A stretch of DNA of 64,000 bases, taken from the NCBI GenBank assembly GCA_011605865.1, contig JAAOZI010000031.1, positions 1 through 64,000 on the forward strand. The letters are read 5' to 3'. Position 1 is the first letter of the stretch. The number at the start of each line of letters is the position of its first letter. This document shows, in pieces, positions 11,154-21,353 of this stretch. The stretch is from Archaeoglobales archaeon. Its GTDB lineage: Archaea > Halobacteriota > Archaeoglobi > Archaeoglobales > Archaeoglobaceae. Under the pieces are notes generated by a model. It worked only from the letters and a program-made list of their open reading frames with translations, made no database searches and was not told where the DNA came from. The position numbers and the translations under genes are program-made.

Positions 11154-13141
11154 GTTGGTTAATCATAACCGAGAAACAGAAGGCAGCAGAAAGAATTGCA
11201 AATATATTATTTAATGATATTAAAAGATTAAAAAAAGGAAATATAGTCTTTTTTTATTCCCCTTCATCTAATGCGTATGTAATCGGGCTGAAGGGACATA
11301 TAGTTGAACTAGATTTTCCAAAAGAGTACAGCAATTGGATTAAAACTGATTTAAATGAGCTGATAAATGCAAAACCTATCAGAGTTGAGAAAGAAAAGGA
11401 AATAATAACCCTTCTAAAGGAAATCGCAAAAAAAGTAGAGAAAGTTACAATTGCAACTGATTACGACAGGGAAGGAGAGTTAATCGGTTTAGAAGCCCTT
11501 GAAGTTCTTAGAGGAGTTAACAGGAATATTAAGTTTGATAGAGCACGATTTAGCGCGATAACTAGGGAAGAAATACTTAAAGCCTTTTCAAACCTTGAGA
11601 AAGTCGATTTTAATCTTGCTTTTTCCGCTCTTGCTAGGCATGAGATAGATCTTGTATGGGGCGCAGTTTTAACAAGGTTAGTTTCCTTAAGCTCGGGAAG
11701 ACTTGGTAAAGATTTTCTAAGTGTTGGTAGGGTTCAGACTCCCACTTTAAGGCTTATAGTTGAGAGGGAGAGAGAAATAGAAAATTTTAAGCCCGAAAAA
11801 TACTATGAGATATTCATAGATCTGGGTTTCCTTGCAAGGCATCCCTCGAGGTACAAGGATCTGGAATCGGCAAAGAAGGTTTTATCCCAGATAGGGGATT
11901 TTGCAACTGTAAAGGAATTCGAAGTGAAAAGAAAAATCGAGTCGAAGCCAATACCATTCAACACAACCGAATTTCTGCGAGAGGCTTCCAGGATCATGTC
12001 CCCGCATAGAGCAATGGAAATAGCTGAGAACCTGTATATCAACGGGTACATCAGCTATCCAAGGACTGATAACACAGTTTATCCGGAAACCCTTGACTTG
12101 ATCGGAATTGTAAGGAGTTTTTTGAACAGTTATTTTTCAAAGGAAGCGAAATATGTTTTGGGTCAGAAGAAAATCGAACCCTCTAGAGGTAAAAAGAAGA
12201 CAACAGATCATCCGCCGATACATCCAACTGCTGTTGCGGATAAAGGCAATCTTACAAGGGAGGAATGGGCTATTTATGAGCTCATTGTTCGTAGGTTTTT
12301 TGCGACTCTGGCAAGTGATGCGATTTGGGAAATAAGAGTTGCAGAGCTGGAGAGCAATGGAATAAAATTCATATCTGTCGGAAGAAAGTTAGTCGAGTTG
12401 GGTTGGAGAAAAGTCTATCCGTACTCGAATGTCGAGGAAGTGGAGATACCCGTACTTAAGATTGGGGATAAATTGAGAATAAGGGAGAAAAAAATCGAAG
12501 AAAAGAAGACAAAACCCCCTCCAAGATTCACACCTTCTGCCTTGATAAAGCTAATGGAGAGATTGAATCTTGGGACTAAATCCACAAGACATGAGATAAT
12601 AAAGAAGCTGATCAGCAGAGGATATATAAAAGGAAATCCGTACAGAGCTACTCCTTTGGCCTTTGCAGTTATAGATGTCTTAAAGGAAAAAGTTGAGACA
12701 ATTACGCTTCCAGAGATGACAGCAAAGCTTGAGAAGGAATTGGATGAGATTGCTGAGGGGAAAAAAACAAAATCTGAGGTAGTTTTAGGATCTAGAAAAA
12801 TTCTGGCAGAAATAATAGGCAGGATGGGTAACTTGGAGAAACTTAAGGCACTCAAAACACTTAAAAGCTTGGAGCCCGGGAAGAATGAGAAAGTTATTGG
12901 AAAATGTCCGGTCTGCGGAAAAGAAATAGCTATAAAAAGAGCGAGAAAAAGGTTTGTTGGATGTACGAATTATCCAAATTGCAGGTTTTCTGTTCCTTTA
13001 CCTCAAAAAGGAACGATTTACATAACCTCGAGGACTTGTGAAAAACATGGTGTCAGAATTCTGAAAATCAGGGGGAGTAAGTGGGCTTTTTGTCCAATCT
13101 GCAACTATGAAAATTTGAGTGGAGGTATTCAGGCCCAATAA
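11150..13141 (+). CDS. topA: Type IA DNA topoisomerase I with C-terminal Zn ribbon
   Basis: TDYDREGELIG, SVGRVQTPTL, GYISYPRTDNTVYP motifs; CPVCGKEIAIKRARKRFVGCTNYPNC. Confidence 0.95.
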
Positions 13142-13151
13142 ACCAAAAGTG

Positions 13152-13280
13152 CTTAAGTGAGCTGCTCCATGGCTAAAGCCGGGAGCTTCCAGCGTTTAGC
13201 TGGGGCTTTACGCCTCCAGCCTCATCTGCTATTTAAGTTTTGCCCATTCATCCAGAGCTAAAGCTCTGGGTTTTCTGTGC
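13152..13280 (-). repeat. Divergent TnpB-transposon right-end remnant (copy R4)
   Basis: Read on minus: CCAGAGCTTTAGCTCTGG...GCAGATGAGGCTGGAGGCGTAAAGCCCCAGC...GGCTTTAGCC...CTCACTTAAG. Same hairpin order as R5 with different stem sequences. Confidence 0.6.
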
Positions 13281-13289
13281 ACCTATTCT

Positions 13290-13480
13290 TATAAAACGCT
13301 CAACGAGTACTTCGAACTTTTAAATGGTATGAGCTACAATTCGAAATCAAAAACTTTTCTCCACAAAAAATGCTAGGAAGTTCTTCAATCTGAACAGCCT
13401 TAATCCAGACAGCAAGGAATAAGCAGTCAAGATTCTGAAGAACTTTGAAGGAAAACAAGAAAGAGATTGTGAAACAAACT
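13290..13480 (+). pseudogene. Possible degraded coding remnant, unknown family
   Basis: Plus-strand frames read LNEYFELLNGMSYNSKSKTFLHKKC* then ARKFFNLNSLNPDSKE*AVKILKNFEGKQERDCE: protein-like text broken by a frameshift and stops. Confidence 0.35.
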
Positions 13481-13486
13481 CACTTT

Positions 13487-14206
13487 TCATAGATTAGAGC
13501 CTAGAACTTTTATGGCCTCTTTAACAATTTCAACACAATTCTTTGCACTTTCTTTTGCCCTCTTTATTATTTCTTCGTAGTCCACGCTTGCGCTCCTTAC
13601 TCCATGGGCGTAATTGTCGATTGTGCAAATTATGGCGTATTTAATTCCCAACTCTTTTGCGACAGTTGCCTCACTTCCCGCAGTCATCCCAACGCAGTCT
13701 GCAAAATTCTTTATCATCGCTATCTCTGCCCTAGTCTCAAGCCTTGGTCCCCTTGTCTGGAAGTAGACCCCTCTGTCAATAACCGGGAGCTTTGAAATTC
13801 TTTTGGCGATGTCTATTAGGGTTCTCCTTATCTCTTCGTCAAACCCGGGTGTTATGTAAACGAGGGAGTTATTGAAAACGGTTACACCGCTAAAAAAGTC
13901 AATGTAATCGTGTGGAATCATTACGGCTGGAATTTCTATGTCTTCTCTCAGACTGCCAGCGGAACCCATAGCAACGACTTTCCTTACGCCGAGGGACTTT
14001 AGGGCATAGAAATTGGCCTGATGGTTTATTCTGTGCGGCGGTCTATCTTTTTTTCTTCCATGTCTCTGAATCAACGCTACTTTTATACCGTTCAAAATTC
14101 CCACATCGATTTCCGCTAGACCAAAAGGGGTCTGAACCTCAAGCTCTTTTTTGTCTTCTAGTAGGTTTGCCTCTAATAGATGGGTACCCCCTATTACTCC
14201 TATCAT
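13487..14206 (-). CDS. S-methyl-5'-thioadenosine / purine nucleoside phosphorylase
   Basis: MIGVIGGTHL, VKVALIQRHGRKKDRPPHRINHQAN, VGMTAGSEATVAKELG. Confidence 0.9.
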   Translation of the reverse strand: MIGVIGGTHLLEANLLEDKKELEVQTPFGLAEIDVGILNGIKVALIQRHGRKKDRPPHRINHQANFYALKSLGVRKVVAMGSAGSLREDIEIPAVMIPHDYIDFFSGVTVFNNSLVYITPGFDEEIRRTLIDIAKRISKLPVIDRGVYFQTRGPRLETRAEIAMIKNFADCVGMTAGSEATVAKELGIKYAIICTIDNYAHGVRSASVDYEEIIKRAKESAKNCVEIVKEAIKVLGSNL

Positions 14207-14221
14207 CTTCTCAGCCTCCTG

Positions 14222-14416
14222 TCAGAGTCTTGACATCTTTCTGCAACCTTTTTCATCTCGAGAATTCTCGAAATTTAGCACTAGCGCTGATATGTTTCCC
14301 ACGAGGTTCCACAGTGCAATTATTTTTTTGGATCGAAAGCTGTCTTCGAGTACCTGCATTGCAACTTTTCTGCCAAGTCTTTCTGCGTAATTCCAATCCA
14401 TTACTGCAAATTTCAT
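14222..14416 (-). CDS. Small conserved-looking hypothetical protein downstream of PolD DP1
   Basis: 64-aa ORF abutting the DP1 stop codon; co-directional, no overlap with a better ORF. Confidence 0.5.
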   Translation of the reverse strand: MKFAVMDWNYAERLGRKVAMQVLEDSFRSKKIIALWNLVGNISALVLNFENSRDEKGCRKMSRL

Positions 14417-15907
14417 TCAACCACCGCCGAAATTTATCCTGTAAACTTTATCTCCAAAGTAAACTGCAACATTGCAAGGTATCGGGTTCAGATTTATCTT
14501 TTTTTGAAACTCTGTTTGCGCCTGCCAAGTGGAAGAGTTCACCAAAAAGACACCCCTATAAAATCCCGTGCCATAAGTGTGGACGTGTCCACTATGCAAA
14601 ACGTCGGGAAGTTCATCAATAACGAGCAAGTCTTCTTTTGAGGGAGCTATTGGGCTTCTTCCGCCGTATAGTGGACAGAGATGCCTCCTCTTAAGGAGTT
14701 CTTCCATTGCTTTATGCGGATATTCATAACTGAGCCTTGGTATTTTGGTGACCAAATCATCAAGACTTCTTCCATGGTAGATCAAAACCCTTAAACCCTC
14801 AAGTTCGACGAAGGCTGGATTGCCTAGATTTTTCACATTACTCGGGAAAAGGTTTGAGAACTCTTTTGGCAGACACGGTTGCGGTTCGGCCTGTCTGACA
14901 GCATCGTGATTTCCTGGAGAGATTAGGACTGTTATATCTTTTCTTATATCGTCTAAATGCATTGCAGCAACTTCGTACTGTTCGTAAACATCGATTATGG
15001 CCAACTCTTTTTCCTGATCGGGATAAACGCCCACACCATCAACTATGTCTCCGGCAACTATCAAATACTTCACTTTTTCTGCTATTTTGTTAAGTTCAGC
15101 ATTCTCACTTTCGCAGTTGAGCCATTCTATAAAGTTTTTCCAGCTATCTTCTAGAAAGCCTTTGCTACCGAAGTGCGTATCGGAAATAAAGACTACTCCA
15201 AAATCGATGGGTTTTATCTCTCCATTTGTTGGACAATCAGGGAAAACTATTCTGTCTACGATCATTGAACTTCCTTTCAAAGTACCCGTTACTGCTATCA
15301 CTTCGTCTCCTAGCAGTTCTCTCGCTACCTCTGCACATTTTCCAGAAGCAATACAGTTTATAGTACCTGTCTGGTCCTCCAGTTCAATCACAACGCTTTC
15401 TTTCTTGTCAAAAACGTTATTGACCATTCCAATTACACTAACATTTTCTCCGCGGATTCTGCCAAGGTCTTTTATTTTAACTGAGTGAACTCTTCCTCTA
15501 AAGATTCTGCCAATCTTTTCCAGCCGTGAGTTAAAATAAGCAACAAAGTCTTCGATTGTTCCTTGCACGAAACTATTGTTTACATCTTTCAAAATCTTCA
15601 CTCTCTCTATTTTTTCCTCTTTTTTATCCTCTTTAGTTACCTCTCTTTTCTTTGGGGCTTTTTCTAAATTTTTCAAGGCCATTAGGACGTCTTCTTCACA
15701 TATTATGAACTTGTTTTTTGAAATCTTGCATATTTCGGCTATTAGTAGATCCGGATCACTAAAGGAGACTACCATTTTTGCCGCTTCTGGGCTAACGTTG
15801 AAACCACGGACCAAGAATTTTTTAACAACCATCGTTGTATCGATACCTTTAACAGTCTTTTGCAAGCTTTCGTTCATGTCAAGCAACTCTAAAGCTTTCA
15901 GGTTCAT
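14417..15907 (-). CDS. polB: DNA polymerase D small subunit (DP1, exonuclease-like)
   Basis: Calcineurin-like phosphoesterase motifs SDTHFGS, AGDIVDGVG, SPGNHD; OB fold. Start likely ATG 15907 or 15877. Confidence 0.92.
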   Translation of the reverse strand: MNLKALELLDMNESLQKTVKGIDTTMVVKKFLVRGFNVSPEAAKMVVSFSDPDLLIAEICKISKNKFIICEEDVLMALKNLEKAPKKREVTKEDKKEEKIERVKILKDVNNSFVQGTIEDFVAYFNSRLEKIGRIFRGRVHSVKIKDLGRIRGENVSVIGMVNNVFDKKESVVIELEDQTGTINCIASGKCAEVARELLGDEVIAVTGTLKGSSMIVDRIVFPDCPTNGEIKPIDFGVVFISDTHFGSKGFLEDSWKNFIEWLNCESENAELNKIAEKVKYLIVAGDIVDGVGVYPDQEKELAIIDVYEQYEVAAMHLDDIRKDITVLISPGNHDAVRQAEPQPCLPKEFSNLFPSNVKNLGNPAFVELEGLRVLIYHGRSLDDLVTKIPRLSYEYPHKAMEELLKRRHLCPLYGGRSPIAPSKEDLLVIDELPDVLHSGHVHTYGTGFYRGVFLVNSSTWQAQTEFQKKINLNPIPCNVAVYFGDKVYRINFGGG

Positions 15908-16433
15908 AAAGGATTTGGTCTCCACAGTTTTAATGTTGGTAGCTGTAATCGCCATTGGAATAGCAATAACCGGTTGTTGGCCTTTTATGGTAGCCGTGGA
16001 ATCGGGAAGTATGCAGCCAAATCTAATGCCGGGTGACGTTGTCATTTTGATGCATCCGAGTAGGGTTGGATTAGTTACTTGGGAGGAAGGGAAAGAAAAA
16101 GGTTACAAAAGTTTTGGGGACTATGGTGATGTAATTGTTTATTACCCAAATGGAAACGGAAAGCCGGTGATACACAGAGCGATTGCATATGTTGAGAAGG
16201 GAGAGAAAATTCCGATTCTTTCTAAAGGAGAACTAGTTTACTCCGAAAATGTGGCAATTATCTCCGGATATATAACACAGGGGGATGCAAATAGAATTCC
16301 GGATCAGCTCGCTTTGGTTAAAATTTCTGGGAAAACTGAACAGTTGATGCCCGTTCAGAAGGATTGGATCATAGGAGTTGCAAAATTTAGGATACCCCTG
16401 ATAGGGTATTTCAGACTTCTCATTCCCATATAG
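15876..16433 (+). CDS. Signal peptidase I (archaeal/ER type)
   Basis: VESGSMQPNLMPGDVVI catalytic Ser box; GDVIVYYPNGNGKPVIHRAIAY; TM segment. Start uncertain (15876 or 15932). Confidence 0.85.
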   Translation: MSSNSKAFRFIKDLVSTVLMLVAVIAIGIAITGCWPFMVAVESGSMQPNLMPGDVVILMHPSRVGLVTWEEGKEKGYKSFGDYGDVIVYYPNGNGKPVIHRAIAYVEKGEKIPILSKGELVYSENVAIISGYITQGDANRIPDQLALVKISGKTEQLMPVQKDWIIGVAKFRIPLIGYFRLLIPI

Positions 16434-18024
16434 CCCTAACTTTCACAAACATTGGACCGCGGATATCTATTTTACCTCCTTTCCATACTATGTATCTCCT
16501 AACATTTTCCTGAATCTGCAGGTTTATGCTTGACAGCCCCTCAACGTTCCTCACTCTTATTACTACCTCTCCTTCCCCTTTAATAGCTGAATCCTCTATT
16601 CTCTTTGAAGCTAGGAAAGCAAAGGAATCTATATACCTGATCCCGCAGTTTACACCCTCATCGAAGATTTTTTTAAATTCCTCAGATCTTGGAATACCAT
16701 ATACACTGCCGTTGTATACTACAATTTCGTTTGCGAATGCCGGACCGCATAGATTGGCACCCTCTTCATTCTCTTCAACGAAAACCCTCAATTTTTTACC
16801 GTAAATCTCCCCTTCAAATGCTAGGAAACTGCAGGGTCCTTTAGCGTTGGCGTTCTCTTCAGCTATTTTTGCTATCCTTTTGGCAATTTCATAACCAACA
16901 TCTGTCTTTGGGACTTCTTTTATTTTTATGGATCTGGCTATATCCAAATCGCTGAGCTTAATTTCTCCGTAAAGCTGTGGATAAACCAGCTTTCTTATAT
17001 CGTCGTATCCAAATAGAATCATTGCAAGTCTCTCTACACCCAGTCCAAGGTTCATGACTGGATATTCTATTCCATATTCAGCTAAAGCTGTAGGAGAATA
17101 AATTCCAAAAGTTGCAATTTCAACCCAACCATCACTGTATTTTGTTTTTGACCCAACAAGTTTTGGATGAAAGGCGTAAACTTCTGTTTGTGTGAAAGGA
17201 ATGTAATATTTACTTCTTTTTTCATCTAGCCTGAACCTGAATTTCTCGAATCCAAATTGTTTAAGCAAAGATTCTGCTACGGCTTTTCCATCGTCGACGT
17301 TTACATCTTCATCAACGACAACGCAGCTTGCGGAAAAGTAGCTGTAGAGCCTTGTAGCATCCTCTCCCTGTTCTTTTCTAAAACATCTGTCAATGCTGAA
17401 GAGTTTTATCGGTAAAGGAAGCTTGTCTGCCAGTTCACTTAAAGTTATAAACCACCCGGTGGTCATATGGCTTCTAAGCGTAAGCTTGCTCGGTTCTGGT
17501 TTGAGTTCCTTGAATTCTGGAAACACTTCATCAAGAATCCTGATAGCTGTCAGGTCATCCGTTCCCAGTTTTTTTGCGATTTCGTAACTTAGATCATCTC
17601 CGTCTATCTTTCCCTTTTTGTATAGGTGGAAAATTCTCCTAAGCTCCTCTTCGCTGAAATCTTTGCCTATAATATCCCTTATTTTCTGCACTTTTTCGGC
17701 AGAAATTCCGATATTTGGTTTTGGAAGAGATGCAAGATAAAAGCAGCGATCCAAAACGGCCAAAGCCTCTTTTCCAAACTGCTTTTTAACGTGAACATCT
17801 TCAACTATTATTGGATTGACAACTTCTCTGAAGCCCATGGATATATATGCTCTCCTGAGCATTTCTATGGTTTTGAAAACTGGATGCTCTTCTCCGTAAT
17901 GGTAGCCGATTCTTGGGTAGAGCTTGTTTGGATCCCTAGTTGAGATTATTTCTTGGCCTGCAAGCCAAGCCTTCTCGAAGTCTCTCTCTGCAAGCTCCTT
18001 GAACTTTCTCGCATCAAATCTCAT
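16420..18024 (-). CDS. sepS: O-phosphoseryl-tRNA(Cys) ligase
   Basis: Class II aaRS motifs, characteristic N-terminus MRFDARKFKELAERDFEKAWLAG and length about 534 aa. Confidence 0.93.
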   Translation of the reverse strand: MRFDARKFKELAERDFEKAWLAGQEIISTRDPNKLYPRIGYHYGEEHPVFKTIEMLRRAYISMGFREVVNPIIVEDVHVKKQFGKEALAVLDRCFYLASLPKPNIGISAEKVQKIRDIIGKDFSEEELRRIFHLYKKGKIDGDDLSYEIAKKLGTDDLTAIRILDEVFPEFKELKPEPSKLTLRSHMTTGWFITLSELADKLPLPIKLFSIDRCFRKEQGEDATRLYSYFSASCVVVDEDVNVDDGKAVAESLLKQFGFEKFRFRLDEKRSKYYIPFTQTEVYAFHPKLVGSKTKYSDGWVEIATFGIYSPTALAEYGIEYPVMNLGLGVERLAMILFGYDDIRKLVYPQLYGEIKLSDLDIARSIKIKEVPKTDVGYEIAKRIAKIAEENANAKGPCSFLAFEGEIYGKKLRVFVEENEEGANLCGPAFANEIVVYNGSVYGIPRSEEFKKIFDEGVNCGIRYIDSFAFLASKRIEDSAIKGEGEVVIRVRNVEGLSSINLQIQENVRRYIVWKGGKIDIRGPMFVKVRAIWE

Positions 18025-18070
18025 ATCACTCCTTACTCGGATAGTTATTTATTCTTGTCGTATTTTCTAT

Positions 18071-18373
18071 ATGCTCAAGAGGGAGAGAGAAAAAGAGAGG
18101 CAGATTGCAATGGAGAGGATAATTTACTTAATAGAAAGAGCTCAGAAATTCAAAAACATCGATTATGAGCTCGCTCGAAGATACATCGAGCTTGCAAGGA
18201 ATATTTCTATGAAATATCGTATTAGAATTCCAAAGAAATACAAACTTTTATTCTGCAAAAAATGTCTTTATCCTTATCGTTCGGATCGTTTCAGGGTTAG
18301 AATTCACAAATCTTCTGTGATAATAACCTGTTTGAACTGCTCAAATGTGAGGAGATTCCAACTGAGGGGATGA
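18071..18373 (+). CDS. rnp4: RNase P protein component 4 (Rpp21/Rpr2)
   Basis: ERIIYLIERAQ; CKKCLYPYRSDRFRVRIHKSSVIITCLNC Zn ribbon. Confidence 0.9.
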   Translation: MLKREREKERQIAMERIIYLIERAQKFKNIDYELARRYIELARNISMKYRIRIPKKYKLLFCKKCLYPYRSDRFRVRIHKSSVIITCLNCSNVRRFQLRG

Positions 18374-18374
18374 G

Positions 18375-19676
18375 ATGGATTTAGGAGAATTTGAGGTTTA
18401 CAGGATAGACAGCTATGGATACGACGAAACCCCTAAGACAATCGCCCCAAAGAGCAGGAATTTCATTGTTTTTAAGCCAAGAAATGCGATTGAAGTATCA
18501 AAAATACTGAAATTTGCAAATGAGAGAAAAATTCCGGTTTTTGTTAGGGGAGGAGGTACGGGGCTAAGTGCAGGAGCTGTTCCGACGCTAGATGGAATTC
18601 TTATCTCGACCGAGAGGATGAAAGAAATAGAAATCGATGTTCGGAACAGATTAGCCATATGTGAGGCAGGCGTCACTCTCGATGAGCTTACGAAAGCAGC
18701 AGAAAAGCATGGGCTCAGTTTTCCGCCAAAACCGGGAGCCGAAAATGCTACAGTGGGAGGCATGATAGCAACAAATGCCGGGGGAGTTAGGGCGATGAAA
18801 TTTGGAGTTATTAGGAACTACGTTCTTGGACTTGAAATCGTCTTGCCGGATGGTAGGATTATGAAGTTTGGCGGAAAGACAATTAAAAATTCCGCTGGTT
18901 ATCCTTTACTCCAGCTTTTTATCGGCAGTGAGGGGACTCTTGGAGTTATAACTAAGGCAATAATCCGCCTTTTTCCTCAGTTAAGGGATATGAGCATGCT
19001 GGCTATTCCTTTCAGAAACATCGAGGATGCGATGGAATATTCAATTGAGACTTGTAGAAAATTGACCCCACTTGGACTTGAATACATGGAAAAAAGGGCT
19101 GTAGAAATCGGAGAAAGTGTTAGCGGGAAAAGATGGGTTAGCAAGGAGGGTGAAGCTCATATTCTTTCCATATTTGAACACAAATGGGAAGCCGAGGAAA
19201 GTGCTGAAATAGCATACAGCTGTAATGCCGTAGATGTTTTTCTGGCCAGTCCAAAGGAGCAGAGGGATCTATTAGACATAAGAAGCAAGATTTACCTTGG
19301 AATTAAAAATAGGATCATCGAAATCCTGGATATCTGCGTTCCACCGGCATCAATATTAGAATACCTTCGAAAAAGCGACGAAATTGCAAGAAAGTATGGT
19401 ATAGATGTTATAACCTACGGCCACGTTGGTGACGGTAATTTGCATCAGCATCCGTTAATCTTTGAAGGCTGGGAAAGGGTTTACTGGAATTTTAGGAGAG
19501 AAATAATGAGACTTGCAGTTGAAATGGACGGAACCATAAGCGGAGAACATGGAATCGGAGAAATAAAGAGAGATGAGCTCGCAGAGCTTTTTCCTGAGCA
19601 GTACAGTATAATGAGAAAAATAAAAGAAATCTTTGATCCTAACGGTATTCTGAATCCTGGAAAGATATTTAAATGA
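18375..19676 (+). CDS. FAD-linked oxidase, GlcD/D-lactate dehydrogenase-like
   Basis: PVFVRGGGTGLSAGAVP; GHVGDGNLHQHPL; GTISGEHGIGEIK. Confidence 0.9.
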   Translation: MDLGEFEVYRIDSYGYDETPKTIAPKSRNFIVFKPRNAIEVSKILKFANERKIPVFVRGGGTGLSAGAVPTLDGILISTERMKEIEIDVRNRLAICEAGVTLDELTKAAEKHGLSFPPKPGAENATVGGMIATNAGGVRAMKFGVIRNYVLGLEIVLPDGRIMKFGGKTIKNSAGYPLLQLFIGSEGTLGVITKAIIRLFPQLRDMSMLAIPFRNIEDAMEYSIETCRKLTPLGLEYMEKRAVEIGESVSGKRWVSKEGEAHILSIFEHKWEAEESAEIAYSCNAVDVFLASPKEQRDLLDIRSKIYLGIKNRIIEILDICVPPASILEYLRKSDEIARKYGIDVITYGHVGDGNLHQHPLIFEGWERVYWNFRREIMRLAVEMDGTISGEHGIGEIKRDELAELFPEQYSIMRKIKEIFDPNGILNPGKIFK

Positions 19677-20325
19677 CTAAGGTTCCGATTTTTTCCCCAT
19701 TGACGATTCTCTTTATGTTTTCAGGCTCTCCTCTGAATACTACTGCTTTAATCTTACTTCTTTCTAAAATCTTCACAGCAAGAATATCCATCACAACATT
19801 AACGCCGGCCTTTGCCTGCTCTTTAGCAACGAGCATCAGCAATTCTCTTGGGCTTATCTTTTCGAACTTATAAGCATTGGGATTTTTTCTTGGATCTTCG
19901 GAATATATTCCGTCAACAGAAGTAGCGTTTAAGAACAAATCAGCTCCGACGAATTCGGCAAGCAACGCTGCAGTGGCGTCAGTCGTGTGCCCCGGAAAAG
20001 TTCCACCCATCACAACAGCTTTGTAATTTTTACTTAATTCTTCAGCTTCTATAAAATTTTCTGGTATCCTTTTTGCCGAATTCTTCATTGCAAATGCCAA
20101 AAGCATCGCATTTATTCTTGTAACTGCAATTCCTAAATAATCGCACATAACTTCATTTGCTCCCAGATTTCTGGCTTTCTCTATTAGTTCTCTTGCCATT
20201 TTACCCCCGCCGACTACGACGAATAGTTTGTTCTCTTCGGCTATTTCATCTAGGACGTTTGCAAACTCTCTAATTCTCTCAACCCCTTCAAAAACTGAAC
20301 CGCCTAATGACAACACGATTTTCAT
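19669..20325 (-). CDS. pyrH: Uridylate kinase
   Basis: MKIVLSLGGSVF; VVVGGGKMARELIEKAR; GGTFPGHTTDATAALLAE. Confidence 0.93.
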   Translation of the reverse strand: MKIVLSLGGSVFEGVERIREFANVLDEIAEENKLFVVVGGGKMARELIEKARNLGANEVMCDYLGIAVTRINAMLLAFAMKNSAKRIPENFIEAEELSKNYKAVVMGGTFPGHTTDATAALLAEFVGADLFLNATSVDGIYSEDPRKNPNAYKFEKISPRELLMLVAKEQAKAGVNVVMDILAVKILERSKIKAVVFRGEPENIKRIVNGEKIGTLVI

Positions 20326-21353
20326 ACTCTCAACCTATCCAAGGCCTTTTCCTTTTCAAAACTGCTTAGCTGTGTCTGCTTTAAAACATCGCTCAAAAAC
20401 CGGATTACCTCATCGTAAACTTCTCTTCTAATCGGAAACGGGACTCCATCTTTTCCTCCGACAGCGAAGCAGTATTTTGCGGGATCTTGCTTGTCGTATT
20501 CAACGTTGTAAATTAAGTCAGATATCAATGCCAACGCTCTTATGGTCTCTCTCCCGATTCCCCTTATAAGAAGCAGATCTTCGAAGTTCTCCACTTGTAA
20601 GTTATACGCTTTTTCTACGGCTTTCCAGTCTATTTTTCTGGGTACGTAGAAGGCATTTCCTTTTCTGGAGATTGAAATTAGTTTTTCATAGTCCTTTCTA
20701 AATGTTCCATCTCGCACTAAATCGACTATTAACTTTCTGGATTCTTTGCTTCTTTTTGAAACCATGTTTATTACTCTTTCTTCGAATCTCTCAGTTATTA
20801 TTCCGCTGTGCACATCATCGAGTTCTGGAATTTTGGTATACACTTCCCAGTGATATCTCCTAGCCATCTTTTCTTCGGGATTCATCCCTTGCTGGACAAC
20901 GGTGAAATGTTTTTTTGTGAAAAAGACGGCGTGATGGTAAAGGGTATATCCGTCTATCAATGCAGAATTGTCGGCTTTGGCAGCTAATCTGCTGAACTTG
21001 ATTAGCATTTCCGCATCCGCACCAACTTCTTCGGACATTTTCATTATTTCTTCGGGCGTTTTTAAACTGTTCTCTCCTTTCCCACCAGCGACTCTTATTT
21101 CGAATTCGGGATTATTGAGCACAGCCTTTAGAACTCCTGTCAGAACAGTTGTAGAGCCGCTAGAATTCCAGTCAAAGCCGAGAACATTTGAAAAAGATTG
21201 GAAGAATATCGGATCTGAAATTCTTTTTAAGAACTCAAGTTCCCCATATTCTATAATTATTATTTTTACAATTTGATTCGCAAGCTTTTTCATTTTGCTC
21301 AGAAGCCAGTAAGGAGCTTTGCCGTCGTGGAGAGGCAGATAAATCTCCTTCAT
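20322..21353 (-). CDS. DUF763 family protein
   Basis: MKEIYLPLHDGKAPYWLLSKMKKLA and GGKGENSLKTPEEI match the DUF763 pattern. Confidence 0.85.
   Translation of the reverse strand: MKEIYLPLHDGKAPYWLLSKMKKLANQIVKIIIIEYGELEFLKRISDPIFFQSFSNVLGFDWNSSGSTTVLTGVLKAVLNNPEFEIRVAGGKGENSLKTPEEIMKMSEEVGADAEMLIKFSRLAAKADNSALIDGYTLYHHAVFFTKKHFTVVQQGMNPEEKMARRYHWEVYTKIPELDDVHSGIITERFEERVINMVSKRSKESRKLIVDLVRDGTFRKDYEKLISISRKGNAFYVPRKIDWKAVEKAYNLQVENFEDLLLIRGIGRETIRALALISDLIYNVEYDKQDPAKYCFAVGGKDGVPFPIRREVYDEVIRFLSDVLKQTQLSSFEKEKALDRLRV

Noticed and set aside
15045-15488. Plus-strand ORFs of 147 aa and others opposite DP1
   Set aside because: Mirror frames of the conserved PolD small subunit; Ser/Phe/Leu-rich antisense composition.
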